Positions 1-8,472 of a stretch of DNA of 64,000 nucleotides are shown one piece after another; within the stretch, counting starts at the first letter, position 1; every line of letters starts with the position of its first letter. Under the pieces are notes generated by a model. The model worked only from the letters and a program-made list of their open reading frames with translations. It was not told where the DNA came from and searched no databases. The DNA comes from JAFLCL01 sp964502175. GTDB lineage: Bacteria > Myxococcota_A > Polyangia > Polyangiales > Sandaracinaceae. A program made the translations under genes and the position numbers. The stretch lies in NCBI GenBank assembly GCA_964502175.1, contig CAZCVE010000030.1:1-64000 (forward strand), in the 5' to 3' direction.

Positions 1-128
1 CCACTCGACCTTCCACTCGACCTTCCACTCGGCCTTCCACTCGACCTTCCACTCGACCTTCCACTCGACCTTCCACTCGACCTTCCACTCGGCCTTCCAC
101 TCGACCTTCCACTCGGCCTTCGACTCGA
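1..128. repeat. 12-bp tandem repeat encoding VEGR units
   Basis: Units of CCACTCGACCTT, with a few CCACTCGGCCTT variants, follow each other without spacers from base 1 to about 128 and continue beyond the left edge. The variants differ at a single wobble base. Twelve bases equal four codons, and in the minus-strand Rpn frame every unit reads Val-Glu-Gly-Arg, so copy-number change keeps the frame. At least ten units are visible. Confidence 0.95.
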
Positions 129-331
129 GCCAACGCCGTGAGGAGTCGTGAGCGGAGGTCCTCGTCGGTCGCTGTCGCGAGGTCGTCGACGAGGTAGCGA
201 AACCTCGGCACGAAAGCCAAGACCTCCGTGAGGTCGGCGGGGAGCTCGATGAGGTCCTCGAGCTCGAGCGTCGCGCTCCAGCCGTCACGCGCGTGCGAGA
301 CGACGATCGGAATGATCGGGGGCGGGTCGTC
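1..331 (-). pseudogene. Rpn-family (PD-(D/E)XK, YhgA-like) nuclease, C-terminal part with VEGR repeats, runs off left edge
   Basis: Minus-strand reading from 331 to 1 is open and gives DDPPPIIPIVVSHARDGW, then a stretch with FVPRFRYLVDDL, then LRSRLLTALAR followed by at least ten VEGR units to the window edge. The PPIIPIVV...GW...FVP.F.Y.LDDL pattern is that of the middle and C-terminal part of Rpn recombination-promoting nucleases (PF04754). The N-terminal catalytic core is absent: in this frame the sequence runs straight into the imelysin gene whose stop is at 334, and no ATG was found. A GTG at 211-209 has GGAGGT ten bases upstream (227-222), so a short C-terminal product could be made separately. 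The true C-terminus lies outside the window. Family call is from sequence pattern; whether it is a dead fragment or a free-standing short protein is open. Confidence 0.7.
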
Positions 332-333
332 GG

Positions 334-1581
334 TCAGTCGTTGTCGCCTTCGGCGCGCATCGGGAGCTCGAGGTCGAGCACCGTGATGAACTCGGTCTTG
401 AGCAGCGTCGTGAGCACCTCGATGGCGTCGATCGCGACCACGACCTGCGCGTTGCGCGCGTCGACGGCGACCACGAGCGGCCCTTCGATCGCGACGACCG
501 CGTCCATCGCCGCGCCGAGCGCGTCTTGGATTCGCCGATCGAGCTCCGCGGCGCCCAAGAACACGAGGAGATCGTCGAAGCCCGCGCCGTTCGTCGTCGC
601 GCTCTGGCCGAGGTACGCGTCGCGGAAGGCCTCGAGGTTCACCCGGATCGCGCGGAGGCTGCCCGCTTCTTCATCCGCGTCCGCAGCGCGATCACGCAGC
701 GTCGACTCGACGTTCTCCGGGCACGTCGCCGTCACGCAGGTGTAGAGGCCCGCGGGCACGCCGAGCTTTTGATCGAGCACCGGCTCGTAGAGATAGAAGA
801 GCGCGTCCGAGACTGCATTGAGGCCGTCGTGCGCCGTCGGGAAGGTCGCGCTCCCTGCGCCCGCCGTGCGCAAGCGCTCGAGGTAGCCACCGTCCCACAG
901 CGCGACGAGCTGATCGGCCGCCTGACGCGCGAGCGACGTCGCGCGGTGCGCGTACGCAGCGCGACGCCGCCACACCTCGTCGTCCCCCAGCGCGGCCCAC
1001 GAGCCGTCGGTGTTGATCGACGTCGTCGGTGAGCACGTGTTCGCGCCCGTCGGCACCCACAGGAGGTACTCGACGGTCGGTAGGCCGCGGACGTTGAGCG
1101 CCTCCGCCATCAGCAGCGCGTCGCTCGTGTAGGCCTGCGCGATCGTCTCCTGATCGACGCGACACCCGTTCACGAGCGGCCACGGGTAGTACTCGTCGCG
1201 TAGCGCGACCGCCTCGGGCGTGGTGGTGAGCGGCGCAGACGGCCCGATCTGAAAGACCTCGGCGCGCTCGACGGAGTCCATCGCGGTGACGAATGTGGCG
1301 CGCGCCGTCGCGCGGTTGGCCTCGGACGGATCCGCCTCGAGCGCAGCCGTCGCGGCCTCGAGCGACGCCAGGTCGGACGCGAGGGCGCGCAGCGTCGGCA
1401 TCACGACGTTCTCGCCGATGTTGGCGAGCACGCGGCGCGTCTCTTCGGACGTGGCCACCTCGTTGGCGTCGTGCGCCGCGTCAGGCGCGCTCGGTCCACC
1501 ACCACAGCTCGCCGCGAGCGGGCCGAGCGACGCGACGGTGACCGTCGTGAGGAGCGTGCTGCGAAGGATCCGGTGGGACAT
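334..1581 (-). CDS. imelysin-like (M75) periplasmic lipoprotein, degenerate motif
   Basis: A 415-residue protein beginning MSHRIL with a lipoprotein signal ending LAASC. It contains the YPWPLVN segment and a GLPTVEYLLW segment that aligns with the imelysin GxHxxE signature, but with Pro replacing the His. Imelysins (ICMP, EfeO- and IrpA-like proteins) bind metal or take part in iron uptake in the periplasm. The ATG at 1581 shares one base with the TGA of the upstream DUF1111 gene, so translation is probably coupled. It is the last gene of a minus-strand imelysin-DUF1111-imelysin cluster, an arrangement known from iron-regulated loci. A much longer open frame extends upstream but lacks a signal peptide and was not used. 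Role in iron acquisition is inferred from family and context. Confidence 0.85.
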   Translation of the reverse strand: MSHRILRSTLLTTVTVASLGPLAASCGGGPSAPDAAHDANEVATSEETRRVLANIGENVVMPTLRALASDLASLEAATAALEADPSEANRATARATFVTAMDSVERAEVFQIGPSAPLTTTPEAVALRDEYYPWPLVNGCRVDQETIAQAYTSDALLMAEALNVRGLPTVEYLLWVPTGANTCSPTTSINTDGSWAALGDDEVWRRRAAYAHRATSLARQAADQLVALWDGGYLERLRTAGAGSATFPTAHDGLNAVSDALFYLYEPVLDQKLGVPAGLYTCVTATCPENVESTLRDRAADADEEAGSLRAIRVNLEAFRDAYLGQSATTNGAGFDDLLVFLGAAELDRRIQDALGAAMDAVVAIEGPLVVAVDARNAQVVVAIDAIEVLTTLLKTEFITVLDLELPMRAEGDND

Positions 1582-3121
1582 CAGAGGGCCTCGAGGAAGC
1601 GAAGGAGACGCGCTCGCTCGACCGAAGAGAGCGCACGGAACGCGTCGCGCGAGGCGCTGGCCTCGCCGCCGTGCCAGAGGATGGCTTCTTCGACGCCACG
1701 CGCACGTCCATCGTGGAGGAGTCGATCGTGTCGGTTCACGACGGGCACGAGGCCCACGCCCCACAGCGGCGCCGTCCGCCACTCGCTGCCGCTCGCGTCG
1801 TGATCGGGTCGGTGGTCCGCGAGCTCCTCGCCCATGTCGTGCAGCAAGAGATCGGTGAAGGGCTGGATGCGCACGTTCGCGATCACCGCGATGTCGCTCG
1901 CGCCCGTCTCGATCGATCGCACGTGGCACGAGNNNNNNNNNNNNNNNNNNNNNNNNNNNNNNNNNNNNNNNNNNNNNNNNNNNNNNNNNNNNNNNNNNNN
2001 NNNNNNNNNNNNNNNNNNNNNNNNNNNNNNNNCGCGATCACCGCGATGTCGCTCGCGCCCGTCTCGATCGATCGCACGTGGCACGAGCCACAGCCGACAC
2101 GATCGAAGAGCTGCGAGCCGGCGATCACCTCGGGGTCACTCGCGTCGCGCAGCGCCGGCACCGCGAGCGTGCGTCCGTAGTAGACGACGGCCGCGAAGAC
2201 GTCGTCGTTCGCCTCGGGCTCGACCTGTGAGTACGCCTCGACGCACTCGGTCTGCGCGTCGGGACAGTTGTTCGTCGGATGGAGGCGCGTGGTGATCCCG
2301 ATGTCGCCGAGGAACGCGCCCGCGCTCTGCGCGGCGACGCTCTGCGCCGTCGCCTTCCAACCGAAGCGACCGACGACCATCTCGCCCGCGTCCATGTGGC
2401 GGTGAACGCGGCCCGAGATTCCGTCGCCGTCGCGATCGTCGGGGTCGGCCAGCGCGTCGAGCGTCTCGACGCGGATCGCCTCGAGGAAGCCGAGCCCGAT
2501 CATCGCGGGCGCGACGCGAATGGAGGTGAGCACGTCCTCCGGCAGATCCCCGAACGCGGGATCGACGAACGTGAGCACCGGTCGCAACAACGTGTACGTC
2601 GTCCCGTCGGGATAGGTGCCCGGCACCTCTTCCCAAGTGACGCTCGGCGACGCTTCACCGGGCACGCCGAGGATGGCGTTCGGCTGGATCTGATCGCCGT
2701 AGCCGGGCACCTCGAGCACGCCGCCGCCTTCGGCGACGCCCGGGATGCTCACGCGAACGAGGGCCGAGAGGAACGCCTCGTCGGGCGTCAGCGGCGAGCG
2801 TCCGCGGCCGTCGTCGGTGTGGCACGAGCCACACGCGCGCGCGTTGAATGTCGGCCCGAGACCATCGCGCGCAGTGGTGCTCGAGGGCGCGGTGACCCAG
2901 TTGTCCGAGAAGAAGTTGTTGCCGACGACGAAGTCCTCGCGCTCGCGCAGCGTGAGGCCCGGCAGCGGGAAGGTGAACGCGTTGCCCGTGACGTTGTCGA
3001 CGGTGCCGGCCGTTCCGGCGAGGCGTCGATCGAGCGACGGCGGCGGCTGGCTCTCACAACCCGCGACGCCGAGCGCGACGAACACGAGAGCGAGGGGACC
3101 TTTGACGACGACGGGGCGCAT
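1581..3121 (-). CDS. DUF1111 di-haem thiol-oxidoreductase-like lipoprotein, interrupted by an assembly gap
   Basis: The start MRPVVV at 3121 gives a lipoprotein signal with lipobox GVAGC. Two haem-attachment motifs are visible, ACGSCHTD in the N-terminal third and VGCGSCHVRS near the gap, as expected for COG3488/DUF1111 proteins. The frame appears to break at the N run, but the 55 bases on each side of it are identical. Merging them restores one continuous frame (SDIAVIANVRIQPF and on to LRFLEAL) of roughly 460 residues, so this is not a true frameshift. A GTG at 3181 overlapping the upstream stop would add an Arg-rich leader before the signal and is less likely. It lies between two imelysin genes, in a probable iron-uptake operon; its redox substrate is unknown. 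Confidence 0.85.
1878..2087. other. 100-N assembly gap flanked by an exact 55-bp duplication
   Basis: Bases 1878-1932 and 2033-2087 are identical over 55 positions, and the 100 bases between them are all N. A perfect overlap of exactly 55 bases is the expected footprint of two contigs sharing a k-mer end in a de Bruijn assembly and joined with a default-size gap. Collapsing the duplicate restores the reading frame of the DUF1111 gene, which supports an artefact rather than a real repeat. Confidence 0.93.
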
Positions 3122-3177
3122 CGACGCGCGCGAGCTCCGCGATCGACCGCCTCGACGCCGCGCACGAGTGTGCGTGA

Positions 3178-4374
3178 TCACATCTCGATCTCGACGGCCA
3201 CACCGAGGAGGATCGCCGCCTGGTTCAAGAGCTCGGTCTGCGCCTGCAACAGATCGATCGTGTTTCGGATCGCGGGACGACCGACCTCGTCGTCGACGAG
3301 CGCCTGATCGAACGGCGCCGGGATCGCACGGGCCGCGTCGGTGCTGGCCTGGAGCGCCTCACGGATGTCGGCGTCCAGCTCGGGGTTGCGCGCGCGGACG
3401 AGGTCGGAGATCGACGCGCCCTGGACCATCGTGCCGTCCGCTCTCTCGTAGCGGCCGAGGTAGACGTTCTGGATGCCGGTCTGGTTGTAGAGCGCGTCTT
3501 GGGTCGTCGTGTCGCTGAAGCACGAGTGCTCGTCCTCCTGCTCGGAGCTGCGCCACGCGACGAGCAAGCGCTCGCCAGCGAGCTCGAAGCCCGACATGTT
3601 GAGCATCCCGGTGAAGATGCGGGTGAGGCCTTCGTTGGCGTCGAGCGCGACGAACGCCGTGCGGTAGTTCGTGCCGCTCTCGTTCCACTCGCTCTCGAGG
3701 AAGTCGAGATCGCCCACGAGGATGTCGGTCGCAGCCACGAGGTAGTCGCGACGACGATCCGCGTTGTCGCGCATGCCATCGACGAAGTCCGTCGCTGGAC
3801 GCCGTCCCGCGCTGTCCTCGTAGAGGTCCTGGCCCCAGAGGAGGAACTCGATCGCGTGGTAGCCGAGCGAGACGTTCTCTTCGGCGCCCGCGCCGTTGAG
3901 CGCGGCGAGGCTCTCTTCATCGATCGTGGGCAGCTCCGTCGCGTCGCTCACGAGACCGCCCACGATCTCGTCGAACGCAGGCGGTGGGCCCTGCACGTAG
4001 TCGAGGTACGCCTCGTCGAGCGGCCAGCTGTTGATGCGTCCGTCCTGATCGTTGTCGGGGTCGTCGATCGGTCCGCCGTAGAAGCGCCCCACCTCGGTCT
4101 GGAGGTACGAAGGACGGCTCGCGACCCACGCTTCACGCGCGGCGACGATGCCCGTCTCGGTCGGCGAGGCGGTGAAGGAGTCGACCGCCGTGTCGAGCAG
4201 CACCGCGCGCGAGCGCGCGTCCTCGTAGCCGGCGTGCAGGATGTTCGCGTAGTTCGCCAGCACCGGCGCCACCTCGGCGGTGGTCGGGGCGCCCGGCGTG
4301 GAGGGGCCGCAGCCGAGAATGGCGATCGGAAGAACGGAGCCAGCGAGCGCGGAGAGCACGAATTTGTCGGACAT
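3178..4374 (-). CDS. imelysin-like (M75) periplasmic lipoprotein, canonical motif
   Basis: A 398-residue protein starting MSDKFVL with a lipoprotein signal ending AILGC. It keeps the imelysin features NSWPLDEAYLDYV and GYHAIEFLLWGQD, the latter matching GxHxxE with the His present. A second YNQTG/YLGRYER segment follows. It is probably an exported iron- or haem-related binding protein; family members are Fur-regulated or sit beside iron transporters. The next gene downstream is the DUF1111 protein, whose GTG alternative start would overlap this stop. Seventy-eight bases upstream to the kelch gene hold a Fur-box-like palindrome, so this gene probably begins its own transcript. A start at 4437 exists in frame but would precede the signal peptide with 21 residues and overlap the operator. 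Confidence 0.88.
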   Translation of the reverse strand: MSDKFVLSALAGSVLPIAILGCGPSTPGAPTTAEVAPVLANYANILHAGYEDARSRAVLLDTAVDSFTASPTETGIVAAREAWVASRPSYLQTEVGRFYGGPIDDPDNDQDGRINSWPLDEAYLDYVQGPPPAFDEIVGGLVSDATELPTIDEESLAALNGAGAEENVSLGYHAIEFLLWGQDLYEDSAGRRPATDFVDGMRDNADRRRDYLVAATDILVGDLDFLESEWNESGTNYRTAFVALDANEGLTRIFTGMLNMSGFELAGERLLVAWRSSEQEDEHSCFSDTTTQDALYNQTGIQNVYLGRYERADGTMVQGASISDLVRARNPELDADIREALQASTDAARAIPAPFDQALVDDEVGRPAIRNTIDLLQAQTELLNQAAILLGVAVEIEM

Positions 4375-4396
4375 GTTGTTGATCACCCTATGGAAG

Positions 4397-4411
4397 TGCG
4401 AATCACTCTCA
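4397..4411. promoter_or_regulatory. Fur-box-like operator upstream of the imelysin cluster
   Basis: The 15-mer TGCGAATCACTCTCA has one perfect half (ACTCTCA) and one imperfect half in a 7-1-7 layout. It matches the perfect palindrome found ahead of the TonB receptor gene at 10541. It lies 23 bases upstream of the imelysin start at 4374. Fur binding is inferred from layout and from the iron-related genes it precedes. Confidence 0.55.
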
Positions 4412-4452
4412 TTACATGAGCACACCGCGGGCCGCAAGAACCCGCGCGCGGT

Positions 4453-6570
4453 TCAGCGGACGTCGATCCACGCGATCGTGGCGCGGTGCTCGGTCGCCTG
4501 CGTCGAGACGCCGACGATGCGGTGCTCGTGCACGACGAAGCGCATCTGGTGCGTCTCGAAGGGCAGCTCGCTCACGAGCGTCGACCACGCGCTCGTCGCC
4601 GGATCGAAGACCTCGATCGATCGATCGGGCCCCGATCGCTCGGGCATCGTTCCGTCTGCGCTGGCACGACGGCTCGTGCCACCGACCAGATAGAGCTTGC
4701 CCTCGTACGCGATCAGATCCGGCGAGATGCGCGGCACCGAGGGGCAGGTGAGCTCGGACCAGCGCCGCGTCGCGACCTCGAAGACCGCGCAGTCGGGCAC
4801 CGACTCGAAGCCATCGCGCATGCCGCCGACGACGTAGATGCGACCGTCGAGCAGCGCCGATCCGAACGCGCGACGCACGCCAGGCATCGGCGACGCGGTG
4901 AGCTCTTCACACGCTCCGATCGGCGACGTGGCCGACGCGGGCGCCTCGAGACCTTCGTGATCGACGGGGCAACGCAGCACGCTCGCGAGGTGCACGAACT
5001 GCTGATCCTCGGGGCGCGCCGAGTCGAACTCGAGGCCGCCGATCAGCCAGAGCGCGTCGTTCTCGTAGAACAGGCCGAACTGCGTGCGCGGCAGCGGCAG
5101 CGCATCGCGGAGCAGCTGCCACGCGGGCGCGTCCTCGTTCGCACGGAACACGAACGCGTCGGCGTACGTGCGCTCCGCGTCCTCGTCGTGACCGAAGCCG
5201 CCGACGGACACGGCGACGCCATCGTGCACGGCGCTCACCAGCGACTGTCGCCCTTCGGGAAGCGGCGGCAGCTCGAACCACCGCAGCGAAGGCAGGTGCA
5301 GACGGAACGCAGCCGTCTCGAAGTTCTCCGGCGCGAAGTCGTGCTGCGCCATCGAGTCGTTGCCACCGAAGAGATAGAGCGAGTCGTCGACGACGAAGAG
5401 TCCGGGACGGTTTCGCGTCGCGCCCGGGTAGTCGATCTCCGCGACCGACGTGCGCGGTCGATCGCTCGCCACGCCCGCCCCCGAGAGCGGCACGACCTCC
5501 ACGAGGCGCGCGCGGCCATCGGTGGTCATGGAGCCGATGCCGCCGATCGCGACGAGCGCTCCGTCGCGCACGAAGAGGCGATGGAAGAAGCGTCCCTCCG
5601 CGAGCGTCGCGATCGGCTCCCATGCGGAGGCACCGCGGCCGAGCCGGTGCACGATGCCGTCGCGCCCGCTCGCGTACACTGCGTCGCTCGTGCCCGTCGC
5701 CGCGATGCCGAACGCATCGCCCGGGTACGCGGGGCCTTCTCGCCATGCGCCCGTCGCTGCGTCGTAGATCTCGGTCTCGCGGCTCATCGACTGGTCGTCG
5801 TTCATGCCGCCAAGGGCGATCACCTCGTCGCCCATCGCCGCCACCGCGAGCGCGCGTCGACGGAACGGCGCGGGCTGCTCGCGCCACGCTCCGTTCTCGA
5901 AGATCGCGAACGTCTCGTGGAAGGTGGCGGCCGAGACCTCGCCCTGCACGTTCCAGCCGCCGATCGCGACGATGCGACCGCCGACGCTCACGGCGTCGAA
6001 CGACGAGCGCGGCGCAGGCAGCGAGGGGAACGCCTCCCACGCGTCGCGCGAAGGCACGTAGCGCGCACAGTCCGCGAGCGCGCGCTGTCGCGTCGGCTCG
6101 CTCGCCGCGTTCTCCATCGTCGAGCCGCCACAGCGCACGAGGCCTCCGTCGTGCGCGACGAGCGTGAGGCCCTGTGCGCCCGCGTCCATCACGGCGCGCT
6201 CCGTCCAGCTCGGCGCAGCGCCTCCTGCGCCTGCGTAGCGATGGAGCGCATGCGACTGCCCTTCACGGCTGTAGCGGTGCGGCTCTCCGAAGTAGCCGCC
6301 CGCGAGGTAGATCGCGCTCGTCCCATCGGCCTCGGTGAGCACCGCGCCGCCGAAGCTCGTGAGCGCGATCGGCATCACGCTCTGGAAGCTCCCGGCGACC
6401 GAGTGAACGCTCGCCTCGACGAACGCCGCTGGCGCCGCGGCCTCGTGCCCTTCGGTCGACGACGACCCAGCGGCCGTCGTGCCCGTGTTGCTCGAGCCAC
6501 ATCCTCCGTGGGTGGAGGCCATGAGGAGCAGCGCGAACGCGATGCCCGAGTTGGTGAGTGTCTTCGTCAT
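4453..6570 (-). CDS. kelch-like beta-propeller lipoprotein
   Basis: A 705-residue lipoprotein (signal ending THGGC). Kelch-type blades recur through the mature part, seen as repeated G-G motifs such as IYLAGGYFG, IVAIGGWNV, VIALGGMND, LYLFGGNDS and IYVVGGMRD, each followed by a conserved Trp or Tyr strand. Such propellers act as surface binding scaffolds; no ligand can be named. Twelve bases separate it from the triple HmuY gene upstream, and its ATG is preceded by GAGGAG, so the two are almost certainly co-transcribed. Context suggests a haem or iron surface-capture role, an inference only. The downstream imelysin gene has its own operator. Confidence 0.85.
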   Translation of the reverse strand: MTKTLTNSGIAFALLLMASTHGGCGSSNTGTTAAGSSSTEGHEAAAPAAFVEASVHSVAGSFQSVMPIALTSFGGAVLTEADGTSAIYLAGGYFGEPHRYSREGQSHALHRYAGAGGAAPSWTERAVMDAGAQGLTLVAHDGGLVRCGGSTMENAASEPTRQRALADCARYVPSRDAWEAFPSLPAPRSSFDAVSVGGRIVAIGGWNVQGEVSAATFHETFAIFENGAWREQPAPFRRRALAVAAMGDEVIALGGMNDDQSMSRETEIYDAATGAWREGPAYPGDAFGIAATGTSDAVYASGRDGIVHRLGRGASAWEPIATLAEGRFFHRLFVRDGALVAIGGIGSMTTDGRARLVEVVPLSGAGVASDRPRTSVAEIDYPGATRNRPGLFVVDDSLYLFGGNDSMAQHDFAPENFETAAFRLHLPSLRWFELPPLPEGRQSLVSAVHDGVAVSVGGFGHDEDAERTYADAFVFRANEDAPAWQLLRDALPLPRTQFGLFYENDALWLIGGLEFDSARPEDQQFVHLASVLRCPVDHEGLEAPASATSPIGACEELTASPMPGVRRAFGSALLDGRIYVVGGMRDGFESVPDCAVFEVATRRWSELTCPSVPRISPDLIAYEGKLYLVGGTSRRASADGTMPERSGPDRSIEVFDPATSAWSTLVSELPFETHQMRFVVHEHRIVGVSTQATEHRATIAWIDVR

Positions 6571-6582
6571 CGTCGTGGCTCC

Positions 6583-8283
6583 TCAGAACGTCGTGCGGAA
6601 GGGGCCCGCGTAGGACCAGCCGAGCACGAACACGCCGGCGGTGTAGCTGCGGATCTCGAGCTTGCCGACCGTGCCGTCGGCCAGACGCACCGCGAACGTC
6701 GTGCCGCGCGGTGAGACCACGTGCGTCACGCGGTCGTAGTCGTACCAAGTCGCGAGCGCGGTGTTGCCGTCGTACGGGGTGCTGCCGGGCATCGCGGGGG
6801 TGATCGACTCGTCGATCACGAAGCCAGTCGCGGGGACCGCGCTCACCGCCGCGAAGTCTGCGGTCATCGTGTCGAGCGCCCCGCCCGTTCGTCCGCGATC
6901 CCCCGGGCCGCTCGTGCCCGAATTCGTGCGGAACGACGTGCCCGAGAGGCCCACGTCCCACACGGAGTCGGCGCTCTCGTCTGTCACCTCGACGGCCGTG
7001 CCCAGGTGGAGATCGAGGTAGGACCACACGCCCGCCGCCGACGCGTCGACCGTGATCTCAGCGGTCTCCGGCGCCGCCTCGACGCGCTCGATCGACAGCT
7101 GGAAGAGCCCGCCCTCCCAGCGCCAGATGCGGAGCCTCGCGTACGCGCCCGTCGCGCCGCGCACCACGTAGGTGATGTCCTTCGGCGAGACCGTGTGCGA
7201 CGTGATGTCGTAGTCGTACCAGCTGCCCACGAGCGGGTTCACGCTCGTCGGAGGCGCGCCGGGCATGCCGCTCTCCTCCTCGTGATCGACGACGAAGCCG
7301 AGCGTTCCCGTCGAGGTCACGTCGTCGTAGGCGACGCCCTCGCGCGCGAGCGCGCCGCCGAGGCCCGGACCGCTCGTGCCCGAGTTCGTGAGCACGAGCG
7401 TGCGCATGAACGCGACGTCCCACACGGTGTCGGTCGCAGGGTCGGCCACGGTCACCATGCTCGCGGTCTCGATGTCGAAGTAGACGAGATCGGTGCGGCT
7501 CGACGCGTCGACCGTGATCGCATCGGCCGGGATGATCGTGCCCGCGTCGATCGCATACGCATCGGGCGACGGCCCTGCGTCCGGCAGCATGCCCGCGTCG
7601 ACCTGCATCACGCTCGCGGGCGCGCCGACGGGCGCCCAGCGGAAGCGCAGGAAGCCCGGGCTGCCCGCCGCGTCGTAGTACCCGAGCACCTGCACCTTGA
7701 AGTAGTGCGCGTCGGGCGTCTGCACGATGTAGACGATGTCCGTGCGCGCCGTGAGCGCATGCGTCGCGAGCTCGTAGCTGTACCAGTCGTTCGTGCCGTT
7801 CACGAACGCGCTGTCGTTCGTCTCGTCGCGATCCTCGGGGCCATCGACGCGGTCTTCGATCCAGCCGCTCTCGGGTGCGCGCGTGATCGTGTCGAAGGCC
7901 TGCCCCTCGATGCGCGCGACGAGGCCGCCACCGCCGCCGCTCGCGCCGCCGTTCGAGAGGATGAGGAAGCGCTGGAACGCGAGATCCCAGGTGCGATCGG
8001 CGGAGGGATCGCTCGGCATCACCGCGAGGCCCGTCTCGAGATCGAGGTGGTGCCACGTCGTCGTGCTCGACGCGTCGAGCAGCGTCTCGATCGTTCCGTC
8101 GGGCAAGCGTGTGTGCGTGAAGTTGCCCGAGCTCGGCGGGATCGCACCGTCGGTCGCCTCGAAGAACGCGTCGAGCTCGGGGCCCGCGTCGTTGCCGATC
8201 GGCACGAGCGAGGGCTGACACGCGGCCAGCGCGAGACCGGTGCAGGCGAGCGCCGCGAGCAGGGCATGGTTCGAACAGGACAT
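6583..8283 (-). CDS. lipoprotein with three tandem HmuY-like haem-binding domains
   Basis: A 566-residue lipoprotein (signal ending LALAAC) with three copies of an HmuY-like domain at about residues 66-217, 250-403 and 408-566. Each copy has the strand pattern W.YLDLE...V, a TWDLAF/VWDVAF segment, an NSGTSGP-type glycine motif (NGGASG in copy 1), a WYDYD...HTVSP segment and a final K-V/R-I strand. HmuY proteins are secreted or surface haemophores that hand haem to a TonB receptor; the usual form has a single domain. An Asp/Ala/Pro-rich linker joins copies 1 and 2. The receptor gene lies directly upstream on the same strand. Domain identity is a strong pattern match; haem ligands were not assigned. 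Confidence 0.85.
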   Translation of the reverse strand: MSCSNHALLAALACTGLALAACQPSLVPIGNDAGPELDAFFEATDGAIPPSSGNFTHTRLPDGTIETLLDASSTTTWHHLDLETGLAVMPSDPSADRTWDLAFQRFLILSNGGASGGGGGLVARIEGQAFDTITRAPESGWIEDRVDGPEDRDETNDSAFVNGTNDWYSYELATHALTARTDIVYIVQTPDAHYFKVQVLGYYDAAGSPGFLRFRWAPVGAPASVMQVDAGMLPDAGPSPDAYAIDAGTIIPADAITVDASSRTDLVYFDIETASMVTVADPATDTVWDVAFMRTLVLTNSGTSGPGLGGALAREGVAYDDVTSTGTLGFVVDHEEESGMPGAPPTSVNPLVGSWYDYDITSHTVSPKDITYVVRGATGAYARLRIWRWEGGLFQLSIERVEAAPETAEITVDASAAGVWSYLDLHLGTAVEVTDESADSVWDVGLSGTSFRTNSGTSGPGDRGRTGGALDTMTADFAAVSAVPATGFVIDESITPAMPGSTPYDGNTALATWYDYDRVTHVVSPRGTTFAVRLADGTVGKLEIRSYTAGVFVLGWSYAGPFRTTF

Positions 8284-8472
8284 TCACACTCCGTGGTGGG
8301 TCGGTGGGGCGCCCTGCGGCGGGGGAGCGAAGCTCCCCCTGGAGCAGGAGCGATGGCGAGGAGCGAAGCGACGAGGTGAGCCGGCGATCGGACACGCGCG
8401 CAGCAACGAAGTTGCGAGCACGGGAGAACCCGGGGGAGCTCGAGGGGCCAGAGGTCCCTCGAACAGGAAGAC
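8284..8472. repeat. structured intergenic repeat with several triloop hairpins
   Basis: No plausible gene is seen between the TonB receptor and HmuY genes. Instead there is a series of short perfect hairpins with GAA or AGA loops: 8321-8339 (8-bp stem, GAA loop), 8403-8415 (5-bp stem, GAA loop) and 8441-8461 (9-bp stem, AGA loop). Between them are GGAGCGAAGCG-type words. The same GCGGGGGAGCG and GGAGCGAAGCG words occur in the small insertion at 31334-31411, so this may be a dispersed palindromic repeat family. Confidence 0.7.
8441..8461 (-). terminator. hairpin just downstream of the TonB receptor gene
   Basis: A 9-bp stem (one G-T pair) with an AGA loop starts 12 bases past the receptor stop at 8473. 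No T-tract follows, so it may attenuate, protect the mRNA end, or simply be part of the repeat cluster around it. Confidence 0.4.

Noticed and set aside
1..128. CRISPR or telomere-like repeat
   Set aside because: The 12-bp units have no spacers and read as VEGR in a recognisable protein frame.
1883..3181. DUF1111 gene read as a frameshifted pseudogene
   Set aside because: The apparent shift comes from the N run and the duplicated 55 bases; collapsing them gives one frame.
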